Shown: piece after piece, positions 1-7,584 of the stretch | Layout of the letters: every line of letters starts with the position of its first letter | Numbering within the stretch: position 1 is the stretch's first letter | NCBI GenBank assembly: GCA_002317355.1 | Contig: DCJC01000085.1 | Span: forward strand, 1-22,111 | Length of the DNA: 22,111 nt | Origin: Prevotellaceae bacterium UBA1710 | GTDB taxonomy: Bacteria; Bacteroidota; Bacteroidia; Bacteroidales; Bacteroidaceae | Direction of reading: 5' to 3' | The notes under the pieces: model-generated | Database searches by the model: none | Told to the model about the DNA's origin: nothing | What the model saw: the letters and a program-made list of their open reading frames with translations, nothing else | Made by a program: the position numbers and the translations under genes

Positions 1-919
1 TGATAAGAGCCTTGATACGCTCCTCGAACTGACCGCGGTACTTGGTGCCTGCAACCATTCCTGCCATATCAAGAGCAACGAGTCGCTTATTGAAAAGCAT
101 AGGTGATGTGCGGTTGTCTGCAATCCTTTGCGCAAGACCTTCCACAATAGCACTCTTGCCAACTCCAGGCTCGCCGATAAGGATAGGGTTATTCTTCTTT
201 CTGCGACCAAGAATCTCGGTCAGGCGCTGAATCTCTTTCTCGCGACCTACACATGGATCAAGCTTGCCTTCGATGGCAGCCTGGGTGAGGTCGGTTGAGA
301 AGTTATCGATGACAGGAGTCTTCTTGCCACCAGCCTTTGTCTTAGGCTTTTCGGTGGTCTGTGTGCTTGCTGAAGCAGAATCCTCAACATCATCATTCAT
401 ATCATCATCGTCAGTCAAGTCAAGACCGTTTGTAGGTGTCTGAGTAGGAACATATTCCTCGCAAAAATCGAGGATGTTATCGTAGTTCATATTATTTTCT
501 TCCATAATATCCTTAGCAACGCTGTTCATGCCATCATGAAGCATTGCGAGAAGCAAGTGTTTAACATCAACATCATTATCGTGACTCATTCTTGCCTCAA
601 GGTCAGCCAGTCGTAAGATGCTGGTTGTCTGATCGTTGAAGAGAATGTCGTCTTCCGAAACCTCTTTTGTGTCGGCAGCAGAAGAACTGTTCTGCTCCTG
701 ACGGTTGAAGATGTCGCGAATGGAGTCAAGAAGTCGCTCAGTAACGACACCCTTGTCCACGTTGAGATGCTCCATAGCCTGATAAGGGAAGTCATAGCGA
801 TCCTTAATCATGGTCAGGAGTAAGTGCTCTGGACGCACACTCTTGCTATGCATCATAGCAGCATAGTGACGGGTGCTCTTGAGGAGTTTTACGAGTTGAT
901 CTGTATATTGATGATTCAT
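1..919 (-). CDS. clpC: ClpA/ClpC-type AAA+ unfoldase, N-terminal part (gene runs off the window)
   Basis: ATP-dependent unfoldase that would feed substrates to the ClpP protease in the cytoplasm. The 306 residues present start at ATG 917-919 (MNHQYTDQL). Two Clp_N repeats come first, each with an [EK]HLLL helix motif (roughly residues 10-70 and 85-145). Next is a long acidic, Thr/Lys-rich linker (about 158-200), then the start of the first AAA+ domain. That domain shows DPCVGRE, ILGRRKKNNPILIGEPGVGKSA and the Walker A motif GEPGVGKSA at residues 249-257. The sequence stops soon after KYRGQFEERIKALI, a block conserved in Clp/Hsp100 proteins, so Walker B and the second AAA+ domain lie outside. 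The gene lies 50 bp downstream of maf on the same strand and may be co-transcribed. ClpB is the alternative. The two-repeat N-domain and linker favour ClpC/ClpA, but the separating middle domain and C-terminus are not visible. Confidence 0.9.
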   Translation of the reverse strand, partial: MNHQYTDQLVKLLKSTRHYAAMMHSKSVRPEHLLLTMIKDRYDFPYQAMEHLNVDKGVVTERLLDSIRDIFNRQEQNSSSAADTKEVSEDDILFNDQTTSILRLADLEARMSHDNDVDVKHLLLAMLHDGMNSVAKDIMEENNMNYDNILDFCEEYVPTQTPTNGLDLTDDDDMNDDVEDSASASTQTTEKPKTKAGGKKTPVIDNFSTDLTQAAIEGKLDPCVGREKEIQRLTEILGRRKKNNPILIGEPGVGKSAIVEGLAQRIADNRTSPMLFNKRLVALDMAGMVAGTKYRGQFEERIKALI

Positions 920-969
920 TTGCTAACTTTTAGTGAGACATGTGCCTCGGAAGGCGTTTGTAAGTGATA

Positions 970-1569
970 TTACAAAATCCGTGCCAACTCATCGTTGATG
1001 CGCTGAACAGGTAGTCCCATGACATTGAAATAGCTGCCTTCAAGTCGGGTGACACCGATGTAGCCAATCCACTCCTGAATGCCATAGGCTCCCGCTTTAT
1101 CGAATGGTTTGTAGGTGTCAATGTAGTAGTAAATCTCCTCATCTGTCAGTTCGCGGAATGTGACATCGGTACAGACAGAGAAGTGACGCTCGTTGTTTTT
1201 GCTCAGAAGACAAACGCCTGTGTAAACCTGATGAACACGTCCGCTAACGAGCTTAAGCATACGATGAGCATCCTCACGATCCTTCGGTTTTCCGAGAATC
1301 ATATCGTCAACTACCACAACGGTATCGGCAGTTACCACAATGGTATCGTCAGTCATGCTAATGCCTTGAGGCACAACGTCTTTGTTTGTGAACCATTCCT
1401 TGTATGGTTCAGCCTTTTTGCCGGCAATAAATTCGGCAACATCCTTTGCTGGAAGAGTGTCGGGATAGCTCTCGTCGATGCCTTTTATGACATGAACCTC
1501 GTATGGAATATCAAGACCACCGAGAAGTTCTCTACGGCGTGGTGAATTGCTTGCTAATATCAGTTTCAT
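970..1569 (-). CDS. maf: Maf family nucleoside triphosphate pyrophosphatase
   Basis: A 199-residue cytoplasmic Maf/Ham1-type house-cleaning enzyme, which hydrolyses non-canonical or selected nucleoside triphosphates to monophosphates. The family signature is complete: SNSPRRREL at the N-terminus (residues 7-15), TADTVVVVDD with the catalytic-type Asp near residue 81, GKPKDREDA, YKPFDKAGAYGIQ, and the C-terminal GSYFNVMGLPV. The combination of DKAGAYGIQ and GSYFNVMGLP resembles the dTTP/UTP pyrophosphatase (YhdE) branch rather than the m7GTP (YceF) branch. Subfamily assignment is by eye. Length is typical of the family. It lies downstream of the KdsC-like gene on the same strand, separated by 212 bp that contain the 11-bp repeat array, and 50 bp upstream of the Clp gene. 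Start ATG is at 1567-1569. Confidence 0.93.
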   Translation of the reverse strand: MKLILASNSPRRRELLGGLDIPYEVHVIKGIDESYPDTLPAKDVAEFIAGKKAEPYKEWFTNKDVVPQGISMTDDTIVVTADTVVVVDDMILGKPKDREDAHRMLKLVSGRVHQVYTGVCLLSKNNERHFSVCTDVTFRELTDEEIYYYIDTYKPFDKAGAYGIQEWIGYIGVTRLEGSYFNVMGLPVQRINDELARIL

Positions 1570-1601
1570 TTTGTTTCTTTTGAGATGATTTTGAGGAAGA
1601 G

Positions 1602-1766
1602 TTGCCTTCGCTCTGCCTCCGTTGTGCCTTCGCTCTGCCTCCGTTCTAAGTCCGTTGTAAGTCCTATGTGACTCCTATGTAATTCCTATGTAACTCCCAT
1701 TTTTCTCCAATCGGGAATTGGAGCTGAATTGGACCTGGATTGGAGCTGAATTGGAGCTGCTTCGAA
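1602..1766. repeat. Array of fifteen degenerate 11-bp tandem units with an orientation switch
   Basis: From 1602 to 1766 the sequence can be cut into 15 consecutive 11-bp units with no insertion or deletion. Examples on the plus strand are ctgcctccgtt (units 2 and 4, identical), gtaagtcctat, gtgactcctat, gtaattcctat (units 6-8) and gctgaattgga (units 12 and 14, identical). Neighbouring units resemble each other more than distant ones. Units 1-2 and 3-4 form a 22-bp duplication with one mismatch. Units 1-10 carry a TCC core, while units 11-14 carry its complement GGA. The switch falls on a 7-bp inverted repeat, ctccaat (1705-1711) and attggag (1717-1723), with a 5-nt loop. It fills most of the gap between the phosphatase stop and the maf start. 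No coding frame runs convincingly through it. Function is unknown. Confidence 0.85.
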
Positions 1767-1781
1767 GGATGAGCGAAACTT

Positions 1782-2300
1782 CTACCAGCCGAAAGCCTTG
1801 GCAGAACTAAGCCACATGCCTTTGCTTCTGAGTAATTGCTCGAGAACATCACGGGCAAAACCACTTCCACCAATAGCTGGAGAAACGTAAGTAGAGATAT
1901 CTTTGATATCCTGACATGCGTCAGAAGGGCAACATGGGCAACCCACAACCTTCATGATCTCGTAATCAGGAATGTCGTCTCCAAGGAACATGACTTCCTC
2001 ATCCTTGAGATTGTTCTGACGAAGATATTCGCGATAAACCTCAATCTTGACACCAGCACTCATGTAGATATCCTTGACACCAAGCTTGCTGTAGCGATAT
2101 TGAATGCTATCGCACTTGCCACCAGTAATGATGGCAAGACGAATGCCTTGCTTGGCTGCAAGTTGGATGGCATAGCCATCTTTCACATTCATGGTTCTAA
2201 CAGGGTTTCCGTTGAGGTCCATTGGGATTGTGTTTGCACTTAAAACCCCATCAACATCAAATATTACTGTTGTTATCTTCGACAAGTCGTAATTTATCAT
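1782..2300 (-). CDS. kdsC: KdsC-like HAD phosphatase (probable 3-deoxy-D-manno-octulosonate 8-phosphate phosphatase)
   Basis: A 172-residue HAD-superfamily phosphatase of the small, cap-less KdsC type. KdsC removes phosphate from KDO-8-phosphate in lipopolysaccharide core synthesis. The nucleophile motif is FDVDGVLS (near residues 13-20). Motif II is in IITGGKC, where the family uses TG/S, and motif III/IV is FLGDDIPDYEIM. The block YRYSKLGVKDIYMSAGVK matches the KdsC-type region. The C-terminus lacks the extended glycine-rich tail seen in some KdsC enzymes. I chose ATG 2298-2300 (MINYDLSK) over an in-frame ATG at 2333, because the upstream start would overlap the -7 promoter box at 2331-2338. 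The name is a family-level inference. Another sugar phosphatase of the same fold is possible. Confidence 0.82.
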   Translation of the reverse strand: MINYDLSKITTVIFDVDGVLSANTIPMDLNGNPVRTMNVKDGYAIQLAAKQGIRLAIITGGKCDSIQYRYSKLGVKDIYMSAGVKIEVYREYLRQNNLKDEEVMFLGDDIPDYEIMKVVGCPCCPSDACQDIKDISTYVSPAIGGSGFARDVLEQLLRSKGMWLSSAKAFGW

Positions 2301-2330
2301 CGTTAAATGCGTTTTTTGTAAAAAGTAGTG

Positions 2331-2338
2331 CAAAGTTA
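2331..2338 (-). promoter_or_regulatory. Bacteroidetes-type -7 box for the KdsC-like gene
   Basis: On the minus strand the sequence reads TAACTTTG, a full match to TAnnTTTG. It lies 30 bp upstream of the chosen ATG (2300), which would give a short leader. The -33 element is weak: only a TTTT run sits 21 bp upstream. Its position supports the downstream start codon. Confidence 0.6.
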
Positions 2339-2433
2339 CTGAAATTTTTTTACTTTTTTAAAATATCTCGTTAATTAATGCTTAAATTAATACTTTTTAG
2401 AAGAACACATGATGAAAAGTGTGTATTTTTTTG

Positions 2434-2441
2434 TACTTTTG
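2434..2441 (+). promoter_or_regulatory. Bacteroidetes-type -7 box for the moxR-bat operon
   Basis: TACTTTTG matches TAnnTTTG and lies 46 bp upstream of the moxR ATG (2488). No good TTTG element is found at the expected 19-21 bp upstream, so the promoter may be weak or regulated. The divergent promoter of the KdsC-like gene lies about 100 bp away. Confidence 0.55.
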
Positions 2442-2487
2442 CGTTCGATTTCGGGAAATTAAAGAATATAAATACATAACAACAATT

Positions 2488-3483
2488 ATGGCAGAAGCTA
2501 TAGACATTAGAGAACTTAACGCTCTTATCGAGCAGCAGAGTAACTTTGTTACAAATCTGACCACCGGTATGGACCGTGTTATTGTAGGTCAGAAGCATCT
2601 TGTAGAATCACTTCTCATCGGACTTCTTTCCGATGGACACATACTTCTTGAAGGCGTGCCTGGTCTTGCAAAGACCCTCGCAATCAATACCCTTTCAAAA
2701 CTTATTGACTCAAAGTTCAGCCGTATCCAGTTCACGCCTGACCTTCTCCCTGCTGACGTTGTAGGTACTATGATCTACTCTCAGAAGGACGAGAACTTCC
2801 AGGTGAAGAAAGGTCCTGTATTCGCTAACTTCGTGCTTGCCGATGAGATCAACCGTGCTCCAGCTAAGGTGCAGAGTGCCCTTCTTGAGGCTATGCAGGA
2901 GCATCAGGTTACAATTGGTGAGTCAACATTCAGCCTTCCAAAGCCTTTCCTCGTAATGGCTACTCAGAACCCAGTTGAGCAGGAGGGTACCTATCCATTG
3001 CCAGAGGCACAGATGGACCGTTTCATGTTGAAGGTGGTTATCAGCTACCCAACACTTGAAGAGGAAAAGCGCATCATGCGTGAGAATCTTGCAGGTAGCA
3101 TGCCAACTGTAGTTCCTGTAAGTTCTGCAGAAGAGATTATGAAGGCTCGTGAGGTTGTTCGTCAGGTTTATATCGACGAGAAGATTGAGCAGTACATTGC
3201 TGACATCGTATTCGCAACACGTTTCCCTGAGAACTATGGTTTGAAGGAACTCAAGTCAATGATCACATTCGGTGGTAGTCCTCGTGCAAGTATCAGCCTT
3301 TGCAAGGCAGCTCGTGCATACGCCTTCATTAAGAGAAGAGGCTATGTTATCCCTGAGGATGTAAGAGCTGTTGCTCATGATGTTCTTCGTCATCGTATCG
3401 GTCTTTCATACGAGGCAGAGGCAAACAATATCACATCTGAGGAAATTGTAAGCCAGATCATCAACAAGGTTGAAGTTCCTTAA
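2488..3483 (+). CDS. moxR: MoxR-family AAA+ ATPase of the bat cluster
   Basis: A 331-residue cytoplasmic AAA+ ATPase of the MoxR family. These act as chaperone-like motors on partner proteins with von Willebrand A domains, and here the partners are the downstream DUF58, BatA and BatB products. Walker A is GVPGLAKT (residues 56-63). Walker B is FVLADEINRAP (115-125), followed by KVQSALLEAMQEHQVT, the conserved pore/helix-2 block. Sensor 1 is MATQNPVEQEGTYPLPEAQ (157-175). The C-terminal lid contains GGSPRASISL. The start is ATG 2488 (MAEAIDIREL). A longer frame opens at 2419, but it begins upstream of the -7 promoter box at 2434-2441, so it is rejected. The gene is first in the run and sits 45 bp before the DUF58 gene. 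Confidence 0.93.
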   Translation: MAEAIDIRELNALIEQQSNFVTNLTTGMDRVIVGQKHLVESLLIGLLSDGHILLEGVPGLAKTLAINTLSKLIDSKFSRIQFTPDLLPADVVGTMIYSQKDENFQVKKGPVFANFVLADEINRAPAKVQSALLEAMQEHQVTIGESTFSLPKPFLVMATQNPVEQEGTYPLPEAQMDRFMLKVVISYPTLEEEKRIMRENLAGSMPTVVPVSSAEEIMKAREVVRQVYIDEKIEQYIADIVFATRFPENYGLKELKSMITFGGSPRASISLCKAARAYAFIKRRGYVIPEDVRAVAHDVLRHRIGLSYEAEANNITSEEIVSQIINKVEVP

Positions 3484-3492
3484 GTCAGGAAC

Positions 3493-3531
3493 AATTGATA
3501 ATTGAAAATTGATAATTGAAAATTACAATTG
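3493..3531 (+). repeat. 14-bp AT-rich tandem repeat running into a TTG start codon
   Basis: Two perfect copies of aattgataattgaa (3493-3506 and 3507-3520) are followed by a partial third copy, aattacaattg (3521-3531). The last three bases, ttg 3529-3531, are the only start codon that keeps the conserved N-terminus of the next gene. The repeat fills nearly all of the moxR to DUF58 spacer. Confidence 0.85.
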
Positions 3532-4401
3532 GAGACTTCTGAAATATTAAAACAGGTCAGAAAGATTGAGATTAAGACTCGTGGTCTTTCGAACAATATC
3601 TTCGCCGGACAATATCACTCGGCTTTCAAGGGACGCGGTATGGCGTTCTCTGAGGTGAGAGAGTATCAGTTCGGTGATGATGTTCGTGACATCGACTGGA
3701 ATGTGACGGCAAGATTCCACCGTCCTTTCGTGAAGGTGTTTGAAGAGGAACGCGAGCTTACTGTCATGCTGATGATAGATGTGTCAGGTTCGCTTGATTT
3801 CGGTACACGCTCTCAGATGAAACGAGAGATGGTAACTGAGATGGCTGCAACTTTGGCATTCTCTGCTATCCAGAATAATGATAAGATTGGAGTGATCTTC
3901 TTCTCTGACCGAATTGAGAAATACATTCCACCAAAGAAGGGTAGAAAGCATGTTCTCTACATCATTCGTGAGGTGCTCGATTTCCAGCCAGAGTCAAAGA
4001 AGACTGACATTTCGCAGGCATTCGAGTTCCTTGGTCAGGTGATGAAGAGAAAGTGTACAGCCTTCGTGATGAGTGACTTCTATGACCGCAAGCCATTCAT
4101 GAAGCCATTGCAGGTGTGCCGTTCAAAGCACGACTTGATGGCAATTCAGGTTTATGACCCTATCATGAAGTCGCTTCCTGATGTTGGCATTCTTAGAGTA
4201 AGAGATGCTGAGACAGGTCATGAGATGTATATCGATACTTCTAGTAAGGCACTTCGTACAGCTCATTCAAAATACTGGCAGGAACGTTCTGCAGATCTGA
4301 AGCAGACATTTGCAAAGTCAAGTGTTGACTTCGTGAGCGTTGCTACAGATGGTGACTATGTAAAGTCGCTCAGACAGATGTTTGCTATGCGTGGATGTTG
4401 A
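3529..4401 (+). CDS. DUF58 protein with a von Willebrand A-like domain (TTG start)
   Basis: A 290-residue protein of the DUF58 family, usually encoded next to moxR and thought to be a MoxR partner. The DUF58 signature is GRGMAFSEVREYQFGDDVRD (residues 36-55), then IDWNVTARFHRPFVKVFEEE. A MIDAS-type DVSGS follows (84-88) inside a VWA-like fold, with VMSDFYD later. There is no signal peptide or clear membrane helix, so it is probably cytoplasmic or peripheral. The start is TTG at 3529 (METSEILKQVRKIEIKTRGLS). The first internal ATG in this frame is at residue 38, within the DUF58 signature, so it would remove conserved sequence. The start lies at the edge of a 14-bp tandem repeat. The next gene begins 29 bp after the stop. 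Confidence 0.88.
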   Translation: METSEILKQVRKIEIKTRGLSNNIFAGQYHSAFKGRGMAFSEVREYQFGDDVRDIDWNVTARFHRPFVKVFEEERELTVMLMIDVSGSLDFGTRSQMKREMVTEMAATLAFSAIQNNDKIGVIFFSDRIEKYIPPKKGRKHVLYIIREVLDFQPESKKTDISQAFEFLGQVMKRKCTAFVMSDFYDRKPFMKPLQVCRSKHDLMAIQVYDPIMKSLPDVGILRVRDAETGHEMYIDTSSKALRTAHSKYWQERSADLKQTFAKSSVDFVSVATDGDYVKSLRQMFAMRGC

Positions 4402-4430
4402 TTTTAAGAAAAAAGTAAATAGAAAATAGT

Positions 4431-5507
4431 TTGGCAAAGAATATTTACATATTGCTTTGGGCATTGGTGCTTATGGCGCTTCCTTTGTCTGCTCAGAATG
4501 TTGAGGTGAAGATTGACTCAGCTTCAATATTCGTTGGACAGCAGACAGGTTTTCACCTCGGTGTGACAATCAAGGAAGGGCAGAATGTGCAGTTCCCTCA
4601 GTTTCAGCCTCAGGAAATGCTAATTCCTGGAATTGAGGTTGTGGAAACTCTGCCTACAGATAGTCAGAAACTGGACGATGGCTATGTTCGTGTTTCTGCG
4701 CACTATACCTTGACTTCCTTTGATGATACCCTTTACTATATCCCAGGTGTTAAGGTAAAGGTAGATGGTAAGGAATTTGAGTCAAAGTCATTGGCGCTGA
4801 AGGTTCTTACCGTAAAGGTTGACACACTTCATCCTAACCAGTTCTATGGTCCGAAGGATGTGCAGGACAATCCTTTCCTCTGGGAAGAATGGAGCCGATT
4901 GCTGTGGTTGAGTGCTGCTGAGCTTCTACTCTTCGTGCTTGCTCTGCTTATGTTCATCCGACTGAAGAACGAGAAGCCTATCGTCTTCAAGGTGAAGATT
5001 ATCAAGCGAGTTCCTGCTCACCAGAAGGCACTTAACTCTATCGAGGAGATTAAGAATAAGGTTACAACGGTAACAGCTGATGATGCCAAGGCATACTATA
5101 CTCACTTGACTGATACCCTCAGACGCTATATGATGGAGCGTTTCGGCTTCAACGCAATGGAGATGACGAGTGCTGAGATTATCTCACGTCTTCGTCAGGA
5201 AAAGGATCAGCAGAAGATAGGAGAGCTTACTATGCTCTTCGAGACAGCTGACCTTGTAAAGTTCGCTAAGTACTCTGTTGGCGTTAATGAGAATGACCAT
5301 AATCTCATCTCTGCCATCGACTTCATCAATACAACAAAGCAGGAGAATGCTCCAACTGAGGAACGTATTGAGCCAACTGTAACCGAGCAGGATAAGCAGA
5401 CAATACGTAACCGCAATATCCTCAAGTGGACAATGTGTGGTGTTATCGTTGCTGCAACAGCTTTGTTGGTTTATGTTGTCTGGGAGTATATCCAACTTGC
5501 GATATAG
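4431..5507 (+). CDS. Uncharacterised bat-cluster membrane protein with two helices (TTG start)
   Basis: A 358-residue protein with a signal peptide (residues 1-21, ending LPLSAQ). A beta-rich extracytoplasmic domain follows (about 22-150), with DSASIFVGQQTGFHLGV, which resembles the opening of BatD domains. Next are a membrane helix (about 156-177, rich in Leu), a cytoplasmic helical domain (about 178-328) with YYTHLTDTLRRYMMERFG, and a C-terminal helix (about 333-353). That cytoplasmic stretch resembles the one after the BatD helix in the 8269 gene (FYDEVLRALWGYVSDK), so this may be a short BatD relative. Position between DUF58 and batA implies a role in the same machine. The start is TTG 4431. 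The next in-frame Met (residue 15) would cut the signal peptide in half. No function is established for it here. Confidence 0.8.
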   Translation: MAKNIYILLWALVLMALPLSAQNVEVKIDSASIFVGQQTGFHLGVTIKEGQNVQFPQFQPQEMLIPGIEVVETLPTDSQKLDDGYVRVSAHYTLTSFDDTLYYIPGVKVKVDGKEFESKSLALKVLTVKVDTLHPNQFYGPKDVQDNPFLWEEWSRLLWLSAAELLLFVLALLMFIRLKNEKPIVFKVKIIKRVPAHQKALNSIEEIKNKVTTVTADDAKAYYTHLTDTLRRYMMERFGFNAMEMTSAEIISRLRQEKDQQKIGELTMLFETADLVKFAKYSVGVNENDHNLISAIDFINTTKQENAPTEERIEPTVTEQDKQTIRNRNILKWTMCGVIVAATALLVYVVWEYIQLAI

Positions 5508-5540
5508 TCTTCGTGGGTTCATTCATAAGAAAATATTAAA

Positions 5541-6548
5541 ATGGAATTTGAATCACCATTATATTTCATATTACTGCTATTGCTCGTACCTTATATAATA
5601 TGGTACTTCCTTTTTCGCAATGCAGGCAAGAGAAAGGCAGAGACGTCTCTCTACCTGAGCGATACGAATGTCTATCGCAACGCTCCTGTTAGTTGGAGGG
5701 TTAGATTGATGGGCATGCCTATGTTGCTCAGATGTATTGCCTTTACTCTTATTGTCATTGCCTTGGCACGTCCTCAAACTCACAACGCATGGGATGAGAG
5801 AACTGTTGAGGGTATTGACATCATGCTGGCTATGGACGTTTCAACCAGTATGCTTGCAGAGGATTTGAAGCCTAATCGAATTGAGGCTGCTAAGGCTGTG
5901 GCTGGTGAGTTTATTGCTGACCGTCCAAATGATAATATCGGTCTTACAATCTTTGCAGGTGAGGCATTTACTCAATGTCCGATGACTGCAGATCATTCAT
6001 CTTTGATTAATCTGCTTCAGGGTACAAGAACTGATATTGCTGCCCAGGGCTTGATTTCTGATGGTACAGCTATCGGTATGGGTTTGGCTAATGCAGTTTC
6101 ACGCCTTAAGAATTCAAAGGCAAAGAGTAAGGTGGTGATTCTGCTTACTGATGGTTCGAACAATATGGGTGATATCTCGCCTATAACAGCGGCTCAGATT
6201 GCCAAGAGCATGGGAATCCGTGTTTATACCATCGGTGTAGGTACTACAAGTGTGGCACCTTATCCAATGCCAGTTGCAGGTGGTGTTCAGTATGTGAATA
6301 TGCCTGTTGAGATTGATACAAAGACACTTCAGGATATTGCGGCTACGAGTGAGGGTAACTTCTATCGTGCTACTAATAATAAGGAGTTGAGTCAGATCTA
6401 TAAGGATATTGACAAACTGGAGAAGACTCGCCTGAATGTGAAGAAGTTCTCAAAGCGCTATGAGGCTTATCAGCCATTCGCTATTGCTGCAGTTTTGATT
6501 CTGCTGCTTGAGGTGCTTTTGAGATTGACTGTTTTCAGAAAGATATAA
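5541..6548 (+). CDS. batA: BatA, membrane-anchored VWA-domain protein
   Basis: A 335-residue BatA protein of the Bacteroides aerotolerance family. It opens with a membrane helix (about 7-26), then an Arg-rich stretch and a second helix (about 61-77) followed by ARPQ, the usual BatA/BatB arrangement. The VWA domain carries an intact MIDAS start, DVSTS (99-103), followed by MLAEDLKPNRIEAAK, then TDGSNNMGD. A C-terminal helix (about 312-329) re-anchors the protein. The VWA domain should face one side of the inner membrane between the helices and probably contacts the MoxR ATPase or a partner complex. ATG 5541 sits 33 bp after the previous stop. batB follows after 3 bp and is a clear paralogue (MLAEDLKPNRIEA versus MLAEDVQPSRLDK). 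Confidence 0.93.
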   Translation: MEFESPLYFILLLLLVPYIIWYFLFRNAGKRKAETSLYLSDTNVYRNAPVSWRVRLMGMPMLLRCIAFTLIVIALARPQTHNAWDERTVEGIDIMLAMDVSTSMLAEDLKPNRIEAAKAVAGEFIADRPNDNIGLTIFAGEAFTQCPMTADHSSLINLLQGTRTDIAAQGLISDGTAIGMGLANAVSRLKNSKAKSKVVILLTDGSNNMGDISPITAAQIAKSMGIRVYTIGVGTTSVAPYPMPVAGGVQYVNMPVEIDTKTLQDIAATSEGNFYRATNNKELSQIYKDIDKLEKTRLNVKKFSKRYEAYQPFAIAAVLILLLEVLLRLTVFRKI

Positions 6549-6551
6549 GTT

Positions 6552-7580
6552 ATGCTTAGATTTGATTCACCAATATATCTGTATCTGTTGCTGTTGATTC
6601 CAGTTTTCATTGGACTCATGGCATGGGCAGAGATAAAGCGCCGAAAGGCGATAAAGAAACTGGGTGATGCCCGACTCATTTCTAGATTGATGCCAGATGC
6701 TTCTACTAAGAGACGCTGGCTGAAGTTTAGTGCTTTGCAGTTTGCTCTCATGCTTCTTATCTTCATGATTGCTCGTCCACAGATGGGAACAAAGGTAAGT
6801 AATGAGAAGCGTAACGGTATTGAGTGCATCATAGCAATGGATATTTCCAACTCAATGTTGGCTGAGGATGTTCAGCCTTCACGTCTGGATAAGAGTAAGA
6901 TGCTCATTGAGAGTCTTGTTGATAAATTTACTAATGACAAGATCGGTCTTATTGTCTTTGCTGGAGATGCTTTTGTGCAGTTGCCTATCACATCAGATTA
7001 TGTGTCAGCAAAGATGTTCCTTCAGAGTATAGATCCATCTTTGATACAGACTCAGGGTACTGATATCGCTCAGGCAATTAATCTTGCATCAAATAGTTTT
7101 ACACAGCAGGATAAGATTGGTAAGGCTATCATTGTTATTACTGATGGTGAAGACCATGAAGGTGGTGCAAGTGAAGCTGCAAAGGCTGCAATGAAGAAGG
7201 GCATGAACGTATTCATCCTCGGTATAGGTGATACAAATGGTGCACCAATTCCTGATGGAAGAGGTGGCTATATGACAGATAATTCTGGAAATACGGTAAT
7301 GACTCGTCTTAATGAGCAGATGTGTCGTGAGGTGGCAGAAGCTGGTAAAGGAACCTATATTCATGTTGATAACACCTCTTCTGCTCAGGAGCGTCTTAAT
7401 GACGAACTTGCAAAGCTTCAGCAAGGCTCAATGAAGAGTGTTGTGTATTCTGAATACAACGAGCAGTTCCAGGTGTTCGGCTTCTTCTGCATACTCTTCC
7501 TCATCATCGAGGTTTGCATCAATGAGGCAATGAATCCATTCTTTACAAAGATTAGAATTTTCAAGACTTCTACAAAATAA
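6552..7580 (+). CDS. batB: BatB, membrane-anchored VWA-domain protein
   Basis: A 342-residue paralogue of BatA with the same layout: an N-terminal helix (about 8-25), a second helix (about 60-74) ending in IARPQMG, a VWA domain and a C-terminal helix (about 304-322). The MIDAS motif is DISNS (97-101), then MLAEDVQPSRLDKSK. IVITDGEDHEGGAS carries the second metal-site loop. The longer acidic/Gly-rich loop GDTNGAPIPDGRGGYMTDNSG differs from BatA and fits the BatB type. It starts 3 bp after the batA stop and ends 4 bp before batC, so all three should be translated together. It probably forms part of a heteromeric membrane complex with BatA, but that is inferred from family context only. Confidence 0.93.
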   Translation: MLRFDSPIYLYLLLLIPVFIGLMAWAEIKRRKAIKKLGDARLISRLMPDASTKRRWLKFSALQFALMLLIFMIARPQMGTKVSNEKRNGIECIIAMDISNSMLAEDVQPSRLDKSKMLIESLVDKFTNDKIGLIVFAGDAFVQLPITSDYVSAKMFLQSIDPSLIQTQGTDIAQAINLASNSFTQQDKIGKAIIVITDGEDHEGGASEAAKAAMKKGMNVFILGIGDTNGAPIPDGRGGYMTDNSGNTVMTRLNEQMCREVAEAGKGTYIHVDNTSSAQERLNDELAKLQQGSMKSVVYSEYNEQFQVFGFFCILFLIIEVCINEAMNPFFTKIRIFKTSTK

Positions 7581-7584
7581 GATA

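Noticed and set aside
920..969. Hairpin gcct-tccg-aggc between maf and the Clp gene as a terminator
   Set aside because: The stem is only 4 bp and no T-tract follows in the direction of transcription.
1602..1766. 11-bp array as a CRISPR
   Set aside because: Units are contiguous with no spacers, far too short, and no cas genes are nearby.
1664..1948. 94-residue minus-strand frame crossing the repeat array
   Set aside because: It overlaps the KdsC-like gene in another frame and its end is just translated repeat units.
2419..2487. N-terminal extension of moxR by 23 residues
   Set aside because: It begins upstream of the -7 box at 2434-2441, so it would not be fully transcribed. The family starts near MAEAI.
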